A stretch of DNA of 58,609 nucleotides, from positions 1 to 58,609 of the forward strand of contig CAMQTN010000010.1 of assembly GCA_947037115.1 (NCBI GenBank), given 5' to 3'. Under the pieces are notes generated by a model. The model was given only the letters and a program-made list of their open reading frames with translations. It did no database searches and was not told the DNA's origin. This DNA is from an uncultured Lachnospiraceae bacterium (GTDB lineage Bacteria; Bacillota; Clostridia; Lachnospirales; Lachnospiraceae). A program made the translations under genes and the position numbers. This document shows, piece by piece, positions 25,096 to 35,700 of the stretch (positions are counted from its first letter, which is position 1; each line of letters begins with the position of its first letter).

Positions 25096-25557
25096 ATGAC
25101 AAACACAGATTTATTACAACAAATGTCTGATCTTATCGATGAAAAATTACAGGACATGAAGGAAGATATGCAGGGCATGAAAGAGGACATGCAGGGCATG
25201 AAAGAGGACATGCAGGGCATGAAAGAGGACATGCAGGGCATGAAAGAAGATATGCAGGGCATGAAAGAAGACATGCAGGACATGAAAGAGGACATGCAGG
25301 ACATGAAAGAGGATATGCGGGCAGTGAAAGCCGATATTTATGACCTGCAGCGCAAAGTATCGGGAATCGGGATGCATGTGGAAAACTTCACGGACAAAAA
25401 CGTGCAGCTGATCGCTGAAAACTTTATTGAATTGACGAAGAAACTGAACATGGCGATCCCGGCGGCTGATAATAACCGGGCCTACGAGGTCAAGGTCAAC
25501 TATCTTTTGGAAGAAGTGGATAAGATTAAAAAGGCCATCGAGGAAAGAAGCGCATAA
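25096..25557 (+). CDS. Coiled-coil protein with perfect heptad repeats
   Basis: A 153-residue protein. A short helical start (MTNTDLLQQMSDLIDEKLQ) runs into eight or nine consecutive heptads of the type DMQGMKE/DMQDMKE (about residues 19-75), then a less regular helical region (VKADIYDLQRKVSGIG, NVQLIAENFIELTKKLN) and a C-terminal helix (VNYLLEEVDKIKKAIEERSA). It is predicted to be an extended, probably multimeric, coiled coil. No signal peptide, membrane segment or recognised enzyme domain. ATG 25096 follows AAGGAGGAGACCT. It has its own promoter and terminator, so it is monocistronic. Function unknown. Confidence 0.75.
   Translation: MTNTDLLQQMSDLIDEKLQDMKEDMQGMKEDMQGMKEDMQGMKEDMQGMKEDMQGMKEDMQDMKEDMQDMKEDMRAVKADIYDLQRKVSGIGMHVENFTDKNVQLIAENFIELTKKLNMAIPAADNNRAYEVKVNYLLEEVDKIKKAIEERSA
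25148..25316 (+). repeat. 21-bp in-gene tandem repeat (heptad-encoding)
   Basis: About eight copies of a 21-base unit (GACATGCAGGGCATGAAAGA plus one base), several identical and others with GAC for GGC, encoding DMQ(G/D)MKE. The near identity indicates recent expansion, so copy number may vary between strains. Confidence 0.9.
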
Positions 25558-25575
25558 TACAGCAGGGCACATGAG

Positions 25576-25612
25576 GGGTGCAGGGATCACAGCAGGATCC
25601 CCGCGCCCTTTT
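25576..25612 (+). terminator. Rho-independent terminator after the coiled-coil gene
   Basis: Long stem GGGTGCAGGGATC with GATCCCCGCGCCC (25576-25588 with 25596-25608; one mismatch and one G-U pair), followed by TTTT. Confidence 0.75.
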
Positions 25613-25629
25613 CCGATTTCTCTGACGAC

Positions 25630-25658
25630 TTGTAAAAATGTTAGAATCATGGTACAAT
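25630..25658 (+). promoter_or_regulatory. Promoter of the sortase/surface protein cluster
   Basis: TTGTAA (25630-25635), 17-base spacer, TACAAT (25653-25658). The leader to the sortase start is about 185 bases. Confidence 0.6.
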
Positions 25659-25847
25659 ACTCATGGTTTTTTGATAGTTACCGCGTAGAACAGCAGGGCA
25701 GAAAGAGGAATATTGGAGTTGCCTTATAAAAAAACTTGCATATTCTACAAAAAGGAGTAAAATAAAAGTATATGGTAATCGCTCATATTGTGTCGAAACC
25801 CGGTTTGAGCGGCCATATATAGTATCTGGCAAAGGAGCGGTCCCCAT

Positions 25848-27068
25848 ATGTCGGGGTATGAAGCGGCAGGCAGGAGATTTAGGACAGAGTCGGAATACAA
25901 GGCGGCGAAACGTGACCTGAAACTCATAGAAGAGATTAAGTCGAAGATACATATGGAGCAGCCGGGAGAGGTGATTTCCCTGTGCGATGCGCTTGCGGAG
26001 GGAAAATACCGCTTTGAGAGCGCCATCGGGAGTGAATTTGACGACAGGATCTATGAGCTGGCTGAGAAATATAAAAGTCAGGGTTATACGAAGAACAGCA
26101 GACTTCCCGAGGGAAAACGGGCCCGGAAAAAGGCGCAGAAGAAACAGGCGAAGACGTCCGGGATAAATGTGAAGCAGTCAGCCGGGAAAAAGAACAGTAA
26201 GGAAAAACCGCAGGCGTCACTGGAAGATTATGACGCTGACATGCAGAAGGCGATTCTGGAAGAAGTAAAGAAGAGGGAAAAACGCCGTAAGCTGTTAGTT
26301 GTTCTCTGCAGTTTCATCGCAGTGGGATGCTTCGGCTATTTCGGCGTGTATTCTTATTTTGCGGACAGGACGCAGGGGGATTATGAGCAGCTTGCCTCGC
26401 TGAAAGGCAATTATGCTCTAGCGGGAGCGGCGTCCCCGCCGGTTACGGTCCACCATACTGAGGAGGAGGACGTGGAGCTTACGGTTCTTCCGGAGTATGA
26501 AACTCTCTACAATAAAAACAAAAAGCTAATCGGATGGCTGAAAATTGACGATACAATTATAGACTATCCGGTGATGCAGACGTCAAACAACGAGTATTAT
26601 CTGGACCACAATTTTAATCAGGAGTATGACAAAAACGGCAGTTTGTTTATGGATGCCGCCTGTGATGTGGTACACAGGAATACGAATTTAATTATATACG
26701 GACATCATATGAAGTCCGGCAAAATGTTCGGGAATCTGAACAGCTACAGCAGTAAAGAATACTGTGAAAAGCATTCCACCATCCGCTTTGATACGATCTA
26801 TGAGAAAGGACTCTATCAGGTTATGTATGTGTTCCGCTCACGGGTTTACAATGAGGACGAGGTGGTGTTTAAATATTATCAGTTCTTCGATGCGGCGTCG
26901 GAGAAGGAATTTGAATCCAATATGCAGGAGATGGCAGCCCTGTCCTTATATGACACCGGGGTGACGGCATCCTTTGGGGATGAGATTCTGACACTCTCCA
27001 CCTGTGACAGTTCCGAGCCGGACGGCCGTTTTGTGGTGGTGGCGAAGCGGATACAGGCAGGACAGTAA
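25848..27068 (+). CDS. Class B sortase with a long cytoplasmic N-terminus
   Basis: A 406-residue membrane-anchored transpeptidase that attaches surface proteins to peptidoglycan. An unusual cytoplasmic extension (residues 1-145, helical and very Lys-rich, e.g. GKRARKKAQKKQAKTS) precedes one membrane helix (LLVVLCSFIAVGCFGYFGVY, about 147-166). The sortase fold begins around 225 (NKKLIGWLKIDDTIIDYPVMQ). Catalytic His is in IIYGHHMKSG (about 284), Cys in LSTCDSSEPDG (about 386) and Arg in GRFVVVAKR (about 393). The DHNFNQEYDKNGSLFMD loop is typical of class B. The next two genes encode large surface proteins with C-terminal TPxTGD signals, its probable substrates. GGAGCGGTCCCCAT precedes the chosen ATG. 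Confidence 0.9.
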   Translation: MSGYEAAGRRFRTESEYKAAKRDLKLIEEIKSKIHMEQPGEVISLCDALAEGKYRFESAIGSEFDDRIYELAEKYKSQGYTKNSRLPEGKRARKKAQKKQAKTSGINVKQSAGKKNSKEKPQASLEDYDADMQKAILEEVKKREKRRKLLVVLCSFIAVGCFGYFGVYSYFADRTQGDYEQLASLKGNYALAGAASPPVTVHHTEEEDVELTVLPEYETLYNKNKKLIGWLKIDDTIIDYPVMQTSNNEYYLDHNFNQEYDKNGSLFMDAACDVVHRNTNLIIYGHHMKSGKMFGNLNSYSSKEYCEKHSTIRFDTIYEKGLYQVMYVFRSRVYNEDEVVFKYYQFFDAASEKEFESNMQEMAALSLYDTGVTASFGDEILTLSTCDSSEPDGRFVVVAKRIQAGQ

Positions 27069-27133
27069 ATTATCTTCCGTTGGTGAAGTTGATCAAGATA
27101 GTAAAATGTGTAAGGGAATGAGGAGAAAGTACC

Positions 27134-30100
27134 ATGGCAAAAAAGACAACAGCAAAGAAGCCGGTAACAAAAAAGCCTAGGAGAAGATTAAAGAGAACCG
27201 CGAGACGGAGTCTGGCGGCGGTTTTAATGATCACGGCTATTGTGGTGGCGGCGATTCCTGTGCCGGAGAACGCGGCAGCACCGGAGGATTTTGGCATCTC
27301 TTTGTATGAAAATGAGGATGAAACTCTGCCATATAAGTATCCGGATCATGACGACAATGGTAATATGAAGAATGATAAAGGGACTGGCAACAGAAAACTC
27401 TGTACGGGGAGCGGATTAGATGCTGGCAGTAACCAGACATATTACGCAACCGTTGTTCAGAAACTGTCGGATAGTCAGTATCAGTTGGATTGGCAGTATA
27501 GGTTCTTTTTCTCCAATCTGGAGGGAGGAGCTACCGACAGCAGCGGGATTATCAGCGAATATAACAGCAAGTATCCGCAGGACAACGTAATCCTGAATCC
27601 GAACGTTATTTACAGATACGATGTCATTGATCAGGAGAAGGTCCGAGCCTTTTTTGCGGAAGGTTCCGCTGATGCTGGAAGCCCTTTCGAATACACGCTA
27701 AAAAGGCCTAACAGCGCCAGTTTACAGGACCCTGATATGAATGCGAACAAGTTTTTTAATGAGTATTTCCCCGGAGTATATCAGGAGCAGGTCGCTGCGT
27801 ATGCGCAGTATGATAAAGATCTGGCAGCGTGGGAGAATAATCCAAACACTGATGTGACAGATGAGACGACTAGACCGAAGGAGCCGGAAGCTCAGAAAAG
27901 AAAAATCAATCAGTTGGATGATACACAGCGGCTGAAATATTATTGCGATGTGAACAGAAGTACAACAGGTGGTAAAGATTCTCTGGCAGGCTGTAGGCTG
28001 GTGGATGTCATCGATGCAATTCAGAATGCTGATAACACTGGTACGCCTGAAAATGTGCATGTATACATACCACTGAAAATTGAAGGTCAGAGTCCGGCAG
28101 GCAAATTTGATGCAAACGGTCTTAAATATATAAGCGATGCTTCCATTATTGGTATTGGAAATGAAGCCTTTAAAGATACTGAAAATGTACGCGTGCTCAC
28201 TCTGCCGCCAGAGATTAAGTATATTGGCAGAAGTGCATTTGAGCATTCCTTTATAAAAGAGATATCCTTTGTTAACGTGGCTGAAATTTGCGACTATGCA
28301 TTTAAAAATTGCAGGCAGTTGACCAAGATTGATTTTGGCGCTCAGCCAACTACCAGAAAACTGGGCGTGGAGAGTTTCTACGGCACAGCGGTGACAGCAG
28401 TGCAGTTTCCTACGTCGGTGGAGGAAATTGGTCCGGGGGCATTTGCGTACTGCGAATCCTTACAGACGCTTGATTTTTCGAAGATTTCGGCGAGCCCGGC
28501 GAAGATTCACGATTATGCTTTCTATAATGATGTTGCCTTAAACAGTACGAACTTTAAGATGAACGAATTACAGACAGTGAATATTGACACTATTGGTACT
28601 GGGGCGTTTGCGGTAGAAGGTGGAGTGGCCGGTAATATGACGGAATTCCTGTTCCCGACAAGAATCAGTCAGCCTTTGCCAAATAATGCTAATAGTCAGG
28701 ATGACAGCGGATTTGGGGATTATGTGCTGGCTGGACGGTCTAATCTGACGAAAGTAACGATGCCCGCAGACTTTGGCAGGACACAGACAGCCAAGGTGCC
28801 GGACAACACGTTCTATAACTGCTATAATTTGGAGTGTGTTGTTTTCCCTGACGACGGGAATGGTTCCTGTGGCCGTGCAGACTATGAGCCGGGAGCTACC
28901 ATGGCACCCGCTGAGGATGCTGATGGCAATATTATTAAGGATGAATACGGCAATACTGTCTATGAAAAGAAACGGAATGGCAAGGGGTTATTCAGAACGG
29001 TCAGCAATCCGGATTTTTATGTGCAGGGGCCGGAACTGGACTCCAGGAGAAACCCGGCCACTCCCAGACAGAAAACGTGGGATGCGGTGACAGCCGTATC
29101 TGATGTGGTTCCTTATCTCTATATTCGGAACGGACTGAATTATTATGAGATCAGTAATGGCGAGTATCTGATGTGCGTGGATAATAACGGTATATTGACA
29201 TCCTGTACCCGAAAAGATCAGAGTATTAGTGTGTCAAATGTGCATCTGGTGATTCCTGCACAGGTGGCAAAGAAGGATGTGACAGGGATTGCCACAGATT
29301 GTTTCAGTGACAAAGACTTAAACAATAATGTGGTATCGCTGAAGATTGAAGATGGCAGTCAAATTGCAGTCATCAGTCCTGCGGTCTTCCGCGGATGGGA
29401 AAAATTAAAGAAAGCGTATATTGGTAATTCCGTAACACAGATTGGAGACAGTGCATTTGAGGGCTGCTCAAAACTGATCGATGTTACATTCAGCTCTCCG
29501 AGCGCAGGGCATGAGGCATTTACTATTGGCACGAACGCATTCAAGACCGGCAGTGAAGAGCTGACATTCCATGGGGATATTGTGAAAGGATATGCGCCCT
29601 TTGAGTGGGCTATGAATAAAGACAATATCATCAAAGAGCCGGAAGGAATCCGGGTATGTTATAAGAGTCTGTCTCCCTCTTTCCTGACGGTCATGTATGA
29701 TGAACATACCGGTCTGGTAACGTTGCTTGACTATCCGAAGGTGGATCAGGTGAGCGATCTCTTGAATGAGGCCTATGCGAATGAGATTAGCGAGGGTAAC
29801 TATGGCACTTATGAGCATATGAGGGAAATGCAGTCCTATGCTGAGTATAGTGGGGAAGCATTTACCTCCCGGAGAGAGGCATTTAGGACGGCATGGATCA
29901 CAGATGGCGTGGCGGCATATGATTCTGAGTGGTATGGCCCTTGGGTTAACAGTACTTTTATCGGAACTGCAAATTGGGATGAAGCTGCGGTAACGCCTCC
30001 GGATACGGATGATGACACCACTACAGGGGAAGCGATTGCAGATTTCCTGTTTGAGCCCATCACAGTATATGCGGCGGGGAAGCCGGACCCCTATTATGAG

Positions 30101-32719
30101 AGACATCCGTTCAATGTCGGGGCATCGGATTCGACCTATCCGACCCTCAATGCGGAGGAGCTTGGCCTGTTGGATTCGGTACATAATATTGTGGTGCCGG
30201 ATGGCGTGGATTCTATTGATGTTTACGGATATTATCAGAATTCAGAGAAAAATAAGAATAATGCGTCCATTTATCTGGAGCGCAAATTGGATAGAGATGT
30301 CTGGCATATGTATACCAGTAAGGCCAGACAGGACGAGGATGGTTCTACAGCTACGCAGCCAGGGTTGTTCAGCGGCTATTATGATGACAAATTGAATGCT
30401 GATAACGGAGAGCGGTATAAGCGCGGAAATGACAAGATTACGTCCGTTACACTGAATAGTGTACAGTATCTGCCGGATTACGCTTTTGACAGCTGTGAGA
30501 ATCTGTTGGAAGTGAATTTGGGCCCTGCCTGCAAGGATATCGGAAAGGCACCGTTCAGGGGTTGTTATGAAATGGAGCGGGTAGGCGATAACGAATGGTA
30601 TACGACAGTCAATGGTATTATTTATTCTAGAAATACAGACGACTCTCTGACGATTGAGGAATGTCTGGCGGCGCGGGGAAGGAATGATAAAAATGTGGGG
30701 CCAGCTCTTATCAATGTGGCATTTGATGAGAACCTTAAGAAAGTAAGCGCAATCAAGCCAGGGGCTTTTGAGAATTGTGTGAATCTTTCGGAAGTGAATT
30801 TTGGTAGTAATGACACTGCTGGACTCACGGTGATTCCTGAGGACTGCTTTAAAAACTGTTTTAATGAGGAAACAAATGTTGGACTTACGAGGGTGACTCT
30901 TCCTACGACGGTTAATGATATCGGAAAGGGCGCTTTTGTGGGGGATAACAGTTTAATTAGTCTCACTATTCATGGCGACGAGGTAAAAATTTCCGGTAAC
31001 GCCTTTGATAGTAATAAAAAAGTGCAGACTAATGTGCGTGCCCATGAGGATTCAGCGGTGGAGAGATATGTGAAAGAGTATGGCTCCGAGTATAATCTTG
31101 TCATGGAGAATCCTCCGTTAGGCAAACAGTGGCAGGTTTCTTTCTATGACGCTAATTATCAGTTGATTGAGGATCTGGTGGATGATTTGGGTAATCCCAT
31201 GGATAATCCACAGTATGTAGAAGATGGTAAAACGGCGGTTGTTCCGGCAAATCCGACAATGGAGGGATGGATCTTTGAAGGTTGGGTAGGTCTCAATGAT
31301 TCAAGTCTTGGAAGTCCGATTCGGGAAGATACCATTTTCTATGCGCAGGGCCACTTTGAAGGAGGCAAACCGATAAACGGAAATTGGGTGGTTGAGTTCT
31401 TTGACGGCGTTGATGGTCAGAGAATTGGAGGTATAGGCGCTGAAAAGGACGGCACATATTTAATTCCGGCGGGCACAAGTTTTGCAGATAACGAAATTGC
31501 AGGGCCGATACATCCGACTCATGCGGGATTTGAGCCTAACGGCTTTACCAGCGGTTATGCAAGTGGCAGCGGAAACGGCGCATGGACAGAGCAGACGAAG
31601 ATAGACAGGAATATGACTATTATCGCGCTGTACAAGGCGTCGACGAACAGCGGCACAACCAGCGGCGGTTCTACCAATACGAGCGGTGGTACGACGAATA
31701 CCAGCGGTGGTACGACAAATACCAGCGGAGGCACAACCAGTAACAAGAGCTCAAGCAGCAGCAAGAACAGTTCCAGCAGCAGTTCTTCTTCCAGCAGTTC
31801 CACAAGCACTACCTCCACCACAAGCGGTGCAGGACAGTACACGGTGTTTGTGGAGAACGGAAGCGGTTCCGGCAGCTATGCACCGGGCACGACGGTTATC
31901 ATTCAGGCGGCGATCCCTGCGGCAGGTATGCGCTTTGACAAGTGGACGACAGAGTCGAACGGTGTGTCTCTTGCCAGTGTGAGTATGTCGGCTACTACCT
32001 TCACAATGCCTTCGAATAATGTGACGGTCAAGGCAAATTATGTGGCGGATACGACCACTCCGGCGGCGGCTCCGATTGGCGGAAGCGGCGGTGGAAGCGG
32101 CAATACTAACAATAATACAAACGATAATGGCAATACCAGAGTGGATATTCAGAAACCGGGTATCTCCAACAGAGATCTGGCGACGGCGAATGTGAACGGT
32201 TCTACGGATAACTTCGTTGTGAAGATTTCCGAGACTGATGAGGCGACCCGTGCAGTGGCGGCGGCTCTCACGAATAAGTATGGCACTTTGGACAATATCC
32301 TTTATTATGCGATGGATATTACTCTGTGGGATGCAACCGGCAGCTATCAGCTTACAGGCGACCAACTGAACGGGATATCCGTGGATATCACGATTCCGAT
32401 TCCGGATTCACTGGTGGCTTACGGCGGCAACAACATGGCAGGTGCAGTTATCAACGGTGATCAGTTAGAGAGTTTGAATGAAAACTTTACAACGATTAAC
32501 GGTGTACCTTGTATTCGTTTCCATGCAACCCACTTCTCGCCTTACACGATTTATGTGGATACTGGCAATCTGGTTGAGGGTATGCTTGATACGACGCCCA
32601 AGACCGGTGATCCGATCCATCCGAAGTGGTTCTTATCGCTCGGGATGGCTTGTCTGTCGATCATCTTGTTCATGAAGAGGGACAAAAAGGCGGCAGTGAA
32701 GGTAAAAGCAAAATCGTAA
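27134..32719 (+). CDS. Giant BspA-type leucine-rich-repeat surface protein with sorting signal
   Basis: An 1861-residue cell-surface protein. Lys/Arg-rich start and signal/anchor helix (SLAAVLMITAIVVAAIPVP, about 28-48). A long region holds BspA/LRR_5 repeats (EAFKDTENVRVLTLPPEIKYIG, SAFEGCSKLIDVTF, GAFENCVNLSEVNFG). Near 1330-1500 there are Listeria-Bacteroides-type beta repeats (EGWIFEGWVG). A Ser/Thr/Gly linker spans about 1506-1566, then a divergent InlB-like repeat (FTMPSNNVTVKANY) and a C-terminal domain. The end is TPKTGDPIHPKW (about 1819), a hydrophobic helix and a Lys-rich tail: a sortase signal. Such proteins bind host or matrix components in BspA relatives; the ligand here is unknown. 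AATGAGGAGAAAGTACC precedes ATG 27134. Confidence 0.88.
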   Translation: MAKKTTAKKPVTKKPRRRLKRTARRSLAAVLMITAIVVAAIPVPENAAAPEDFGISLYENEDETLPYKYPDHDDNGNMKNDKGTGNRKLCTGSGLDAGSNQTYYATVVQKLSDSQYQLDWQYRFFFSNLEGGATDSSGIISEYNSKYPQDNVILNPNVIYRYDVIDQEKVRAFFAEGSADAGSPFEYTLKRPNSASLQDPDMNANKFFNEYFPGVYQEQVAAYAQYDKDLAAWENNPNTDVTDETTRPKEPEAQKRKINQLDDTQRLKYYCDVNRSTTGGKDSLAGCRLVDVIDAIQNADNTGTPENVHVYIPLKIEGQSPAGKFDANGLKYISDASIIGIGNEAFKDTENVRVLTLPPEIKYIGRSAFEHSFIKEISFVNVAEICDYAFKNCRQLTKIDFGAQPTTRKLGVESFYGTAVTAVQFPTSVEEIGPGAFAYCESLQTLDFSKISASPAKIHDYAFYNDVALNSTNFKMNELQTVNIDTIGTGAFAVEGGVAGNMTEFLFPTRISQPLPNNANSQDDSGFGDYVLAGRSNLTKVTMPADFGRTQTAKVPDNTFYNCYNLECVVFPDDGNGSCGRADYEPGATMAPAEDADGNIIKDEYGNTVYEKKRNGKGLFRTVSNPDFYVQGPELDSRRNPATPRQKTWDAVTAVSDVVPYLYIRNGLNYYEISNGEYLMCVDNNGILTSCTRKDQSISVSNVHLVIPAQVAKKDVTGIATDCFSDKDLNNNVVSLKIEDGSQIAVISPAVFRGWEKLKKAYIGNSVTQIGDSAFEGCSKLIDVTFSSPSAGHEAFTIGTNAFKTGSEELTFHGDIVKGYAPFEWAMNKDNIIKEPEGIRVCYKSLSPSFLTVMYDEHTGLVTLLDYPKVDQVSDLLNEAYANEISEGNYGTYEHMREMQSYAEYSGEAFTSRREAFRTAWITDGVAAYDSEWYGPWVNSTFIGTANWDEAAVTPPDTDDDTTTGEAIADFLFEPITVYAAGKPDPYYERHPFNVGASDSTYPTLNAEELGLLDSVHNIVVPDGVDSIDVYGYYQNSEKNKNNASIYLERKLDRDVWHMYTSKARQDEDGSTATQPGLFSGYYDDKLNADNGERYKRGNDKITSVTLNSVQYLPDYAFDSCENLLEVNLGPACKDIGKAPFRGCYEMERVGDNEWYTTVNGIIYSRNTDDSLTIEECLAARGRNDKNVGPALINVAFDENLKKVSAIKPGAFENCVNLSEVNFGSNDTAGLTVIPEDCFKNCFNEETNVGLTRVTLPTTVNDIGKGAFVGDNSLISLTIHGDEVKISGNAFDSNKKVQTNVRAHEDSAVERYVKEYGSEYNLVMENPPLGKQWQVSFYDANYQLIEDLVDDLGNPMDNPQYVEDGKTAVVPANPTMEGWIFEGWVGLNDSSLGSPIREDTIFYAQGHFEGGKPINGNWVVEFFDGVDGQRIGGIGAEKDGTYLIPAGTSFADNEIAGPIHPTHAGFEPNGFTSGYASGSGNGAWTEQTKIDRNMTIIALYKASTNSGTTSGGSTNTSGGTTNTSGGTTNTSGGTTSNKSSSSSKNSSSSSSSSSSSTSTTSTTSGAGQYTVFVENGSGSGSYAPGTTVIIQAAIPAAGMRFDKWTTESNGVSLASVSMSATTFTMPSNNVTVKANYVADTTTPAAAPIGGSGGGSGNTNNNTNDNGNTRVDIQKPGISNRDLATANVNGSTDNFVVKISETDEATRAVAAALTNKYGTLDNILYYAMDITLWDATGSYQLTGDQLNGISVDITIPIPDSLVAYGGNNMAGAVINGDQLESLNENFTTINGVPCIRFHATHFSPYTIYVDTGNLVEGMLDTTPKTGDPIHPKWFLSLGMACLSIILFMKRDKKAAVKVKAKS

Positions 32720-32747
32720 GGGACTTATGAGCCCAAGGGGGAATCCT

Positions 32748-35700
32748 ATGGGGAAAAGGTTGAGAAAATTGATCGGCACGCTGTTTTTGGTAACAGCGAT
32801 TGCCGTGACACAGATTCCTGTATCAGATGTGGAGGCGGAGGATTCCTCCGCCGCATCTGATTTTCAGATGGATGGAACTACATTAGTGAAGTACAATGGC
32901 ACGGCAGAGGACGTGTCTCTTTCCAATCAGGTAAAAAAGATAGAAGCGGAAGCCTTTGCGGGAAATGACTCTGTACGCCGCGTCACTTTGAGCGACGGGG
33001 TGGAGGTCATTGGCGCGAGGGCTTTTTCCGAGTGCTCGAATCTGGAGAGCGTGAACATTCCTGACAGCGTGGAAGTGATCGAGAACGCGGCATTTTCAGG
33101 ATGTCCTTCCCTGAAAGACGTATCTGTTGGCACTGGTCTTAAGAGCCTTGGCAATGGTGCGTTTGCTGGGGCATACAGCCTGTCCGATGTGGATATTGAC
33201 AGTGACAACGAGAATTTTGTCTGCAACGATGGCGCTATCTACAATAAAAAGGGAGAAGATGTGCTCTATCAGGTGCTGGCAGGGCGGAAAGCGGATTATT
33301 ACGAGATGCCGTATTCGGTGGAGCAGATCAGACCCTACGCCTTTTGGGGTGACTACAATTTGCAGGATGTGAGTATCGGCAGCAATGTGAGAGAAATTCC
33401 GGGGTATGCTTTTTCCAACTGTAAGAATTTAAAATCGGTTGATGTTCCATATTCTGTGAAAAGTATTGACATGAAAGCATTTGAGGACTGTGTGAGGCTG
33501 CGGGACATCACCCTTCCCGCCTCCATCAGTTCCATTCACAGCACGGCTTTCGACGGCTGCACGAAACTTACCATTCATGCGGATGAGGGCTCCTATGCGA
33601 AGAGCTTTGCGGATACGCTGGTACTGGATGATATTGATGTGTCCGAATATGAGGAGGCGCCGATTCCGAACCGTGTAAGTGAGGAAAGCGCGGAGGAGGA
33701 AGAGACGCAGAATCTGCCTCCTGTGGATTATTATCATGAAGTAACCCACATGAATGCCATGGAAGAAGAGGAAGAGCCCAGCGTGAAGGCCAAATCCCGC
33801 GTGATCGGCCAGGAAGTCTATGTGCTGGTGGACAATGCGAAGGCGACGGTCAATGTGGGAGGAACGGGGGAAATTCTGGGTGGCGAGCCTGTGGAGGAGA
33901 CGCCGGATCTGGATACGGTTCCCGGGCTTGCGGGCTCGGAGGATGCGAAGGGAGGTTCATTCCCCAAGTTTACGGTGGTGAACGGGGAAACCATAGCGGC
34001 GCAGGCTTACTATAATGACGACAGCGCATCCCGGACGATACCGGGTGGTATCCGGAAGATCGGAGAATTTGCCTATGCCAGGGCGGGACTTACTTCCGCG
34101 CAGATCCCTGATGGTGTGGAAGAAATTGGTTATGCGGCATTTTACCACTGTGACGGACTGACGGATGTGTCTATTCCCGACAGTGTGAAAGAGATTGGGG
34201 TTTCCGCTTTTGATAAGACGCTCTGGCTTGAGCAGTGGAAAGGAAACGCAGGCGAGGGGAGCGCCTTCCTGATTGTGGGGGACGGGATTCTGCTCGCTTA
34301 CAGGGGACAGGGCGGCAATGTGTCTATCCCTGACTCCGTAAAGATGATAGGTGCAGAAGCCTTTAAAGGAAAGACCAGTATCACAGGGGTACAGATTCCG
34401 GACAGCGTTTCTGTGATCGGAGAGGGCGCGTTTGAGGACTGCAATCATTTGCAGAATATCGAGGGAGGACGCGGTGTACGTCAAATCCGCGACAGGGCTT
34501 TTGCCGGCTGTCCGATTCAGACAGTTACGATCGCGCCGTCCGTGGAGGAGATCGGGCTTCGTGCGTTTGATAATGAGAATATAAAGAATGGTGTGGTTGT
34601 TTTTGAGGGGGATACGCTCCCGAACCGTTCTTATGAAAATACAGCCACAAAATTATATCGGGATACATATAGAGGACCGGTATTTACGGGGACCCGCACT
34701 TATGTGATTCCTGCGGGAGTGACGGATCTGACGGGTACCTGCCTTTCCGTGGCGGGCGACGACTTTATCGGCGTGATCTGCAGGAAAGGCGGCACAGCAG
34801 AGGCTGCTGCAGACGATGCTGCAGAAGCGTTATCAGAGGAAAACAGCACAGACAATTCTGCGGACAGTCAGGCTGACGAAATAGAAGGAGACGCCGAAGA
34901 CGATTCTGAGGACGGTACGGATTCTGCGGATGACATATCAGGTGTTACGGATTCGTCTGGTTCCGATGAGGCGGGCGGTATACTGACCATTCTTTCGAGA
35001 CGGGGCGGCGGGCCTGCATCCGGTGATACGATAGAATACGGCGGCGTCACCTATACGCTGGAGGGAGGAGCCTTAACCACTCTTACGTTTGGGGAATCCC
35101 AGGGGACGCAGACCGGTATTACTGTGAATAACAATAGTTATTCGATACCCCAGGACAGCACTGTAACGGCTGTTATGGAAGGCGATGAAGGCAGCTACCG
35201 AATTGACATTGCGGACAGTGAGGAGGCGATGACAAAGATCGGCGACGTGTATAAGTCGATTTACGGCAACAAACTGCCTCATTCCCTGCATGCATACGAG
35301 ATCAATATGACGGATACCCGGACAAATGTGCCGATCACGGGACTTGGAAAGCAGCGGGTGGAAATTACCATGCCGCTTCCCAGCGGGGTATTGCAGAATA
35401 ACCTTCATGTGGTGTGTCTGGACGAAGACGGACAGTTGGAGGAGGTGGACAGCCGTATTGTATCCCTGAACGGTAAGGACGCGGTGGCGTTCCAGGCGGC
35501 ACATTTCTCCGATTACGGTATTTATAATTATGGCTCCGGTCTGGCTGTTGCAGATGTGAAGGAGGGGCAGGCGGTGTTTGTCTCTCTTGGGAAGAAGGAC
35601 GCTACCCCGGATACCGGTGATTACAGCATTCATCCTAAATATATCCTCTGCACAGGTCTGTTCTTTACATCGATGGCACTGTTCTTTTATCGGAAGACGA

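Noticed and set aside
25148..25316. Regularly spaced repeats that could suggest a CRISPR array
   Set aside because: Units are contiguous 21-mers with no spacers and are in frame with a coiled-coil gene.
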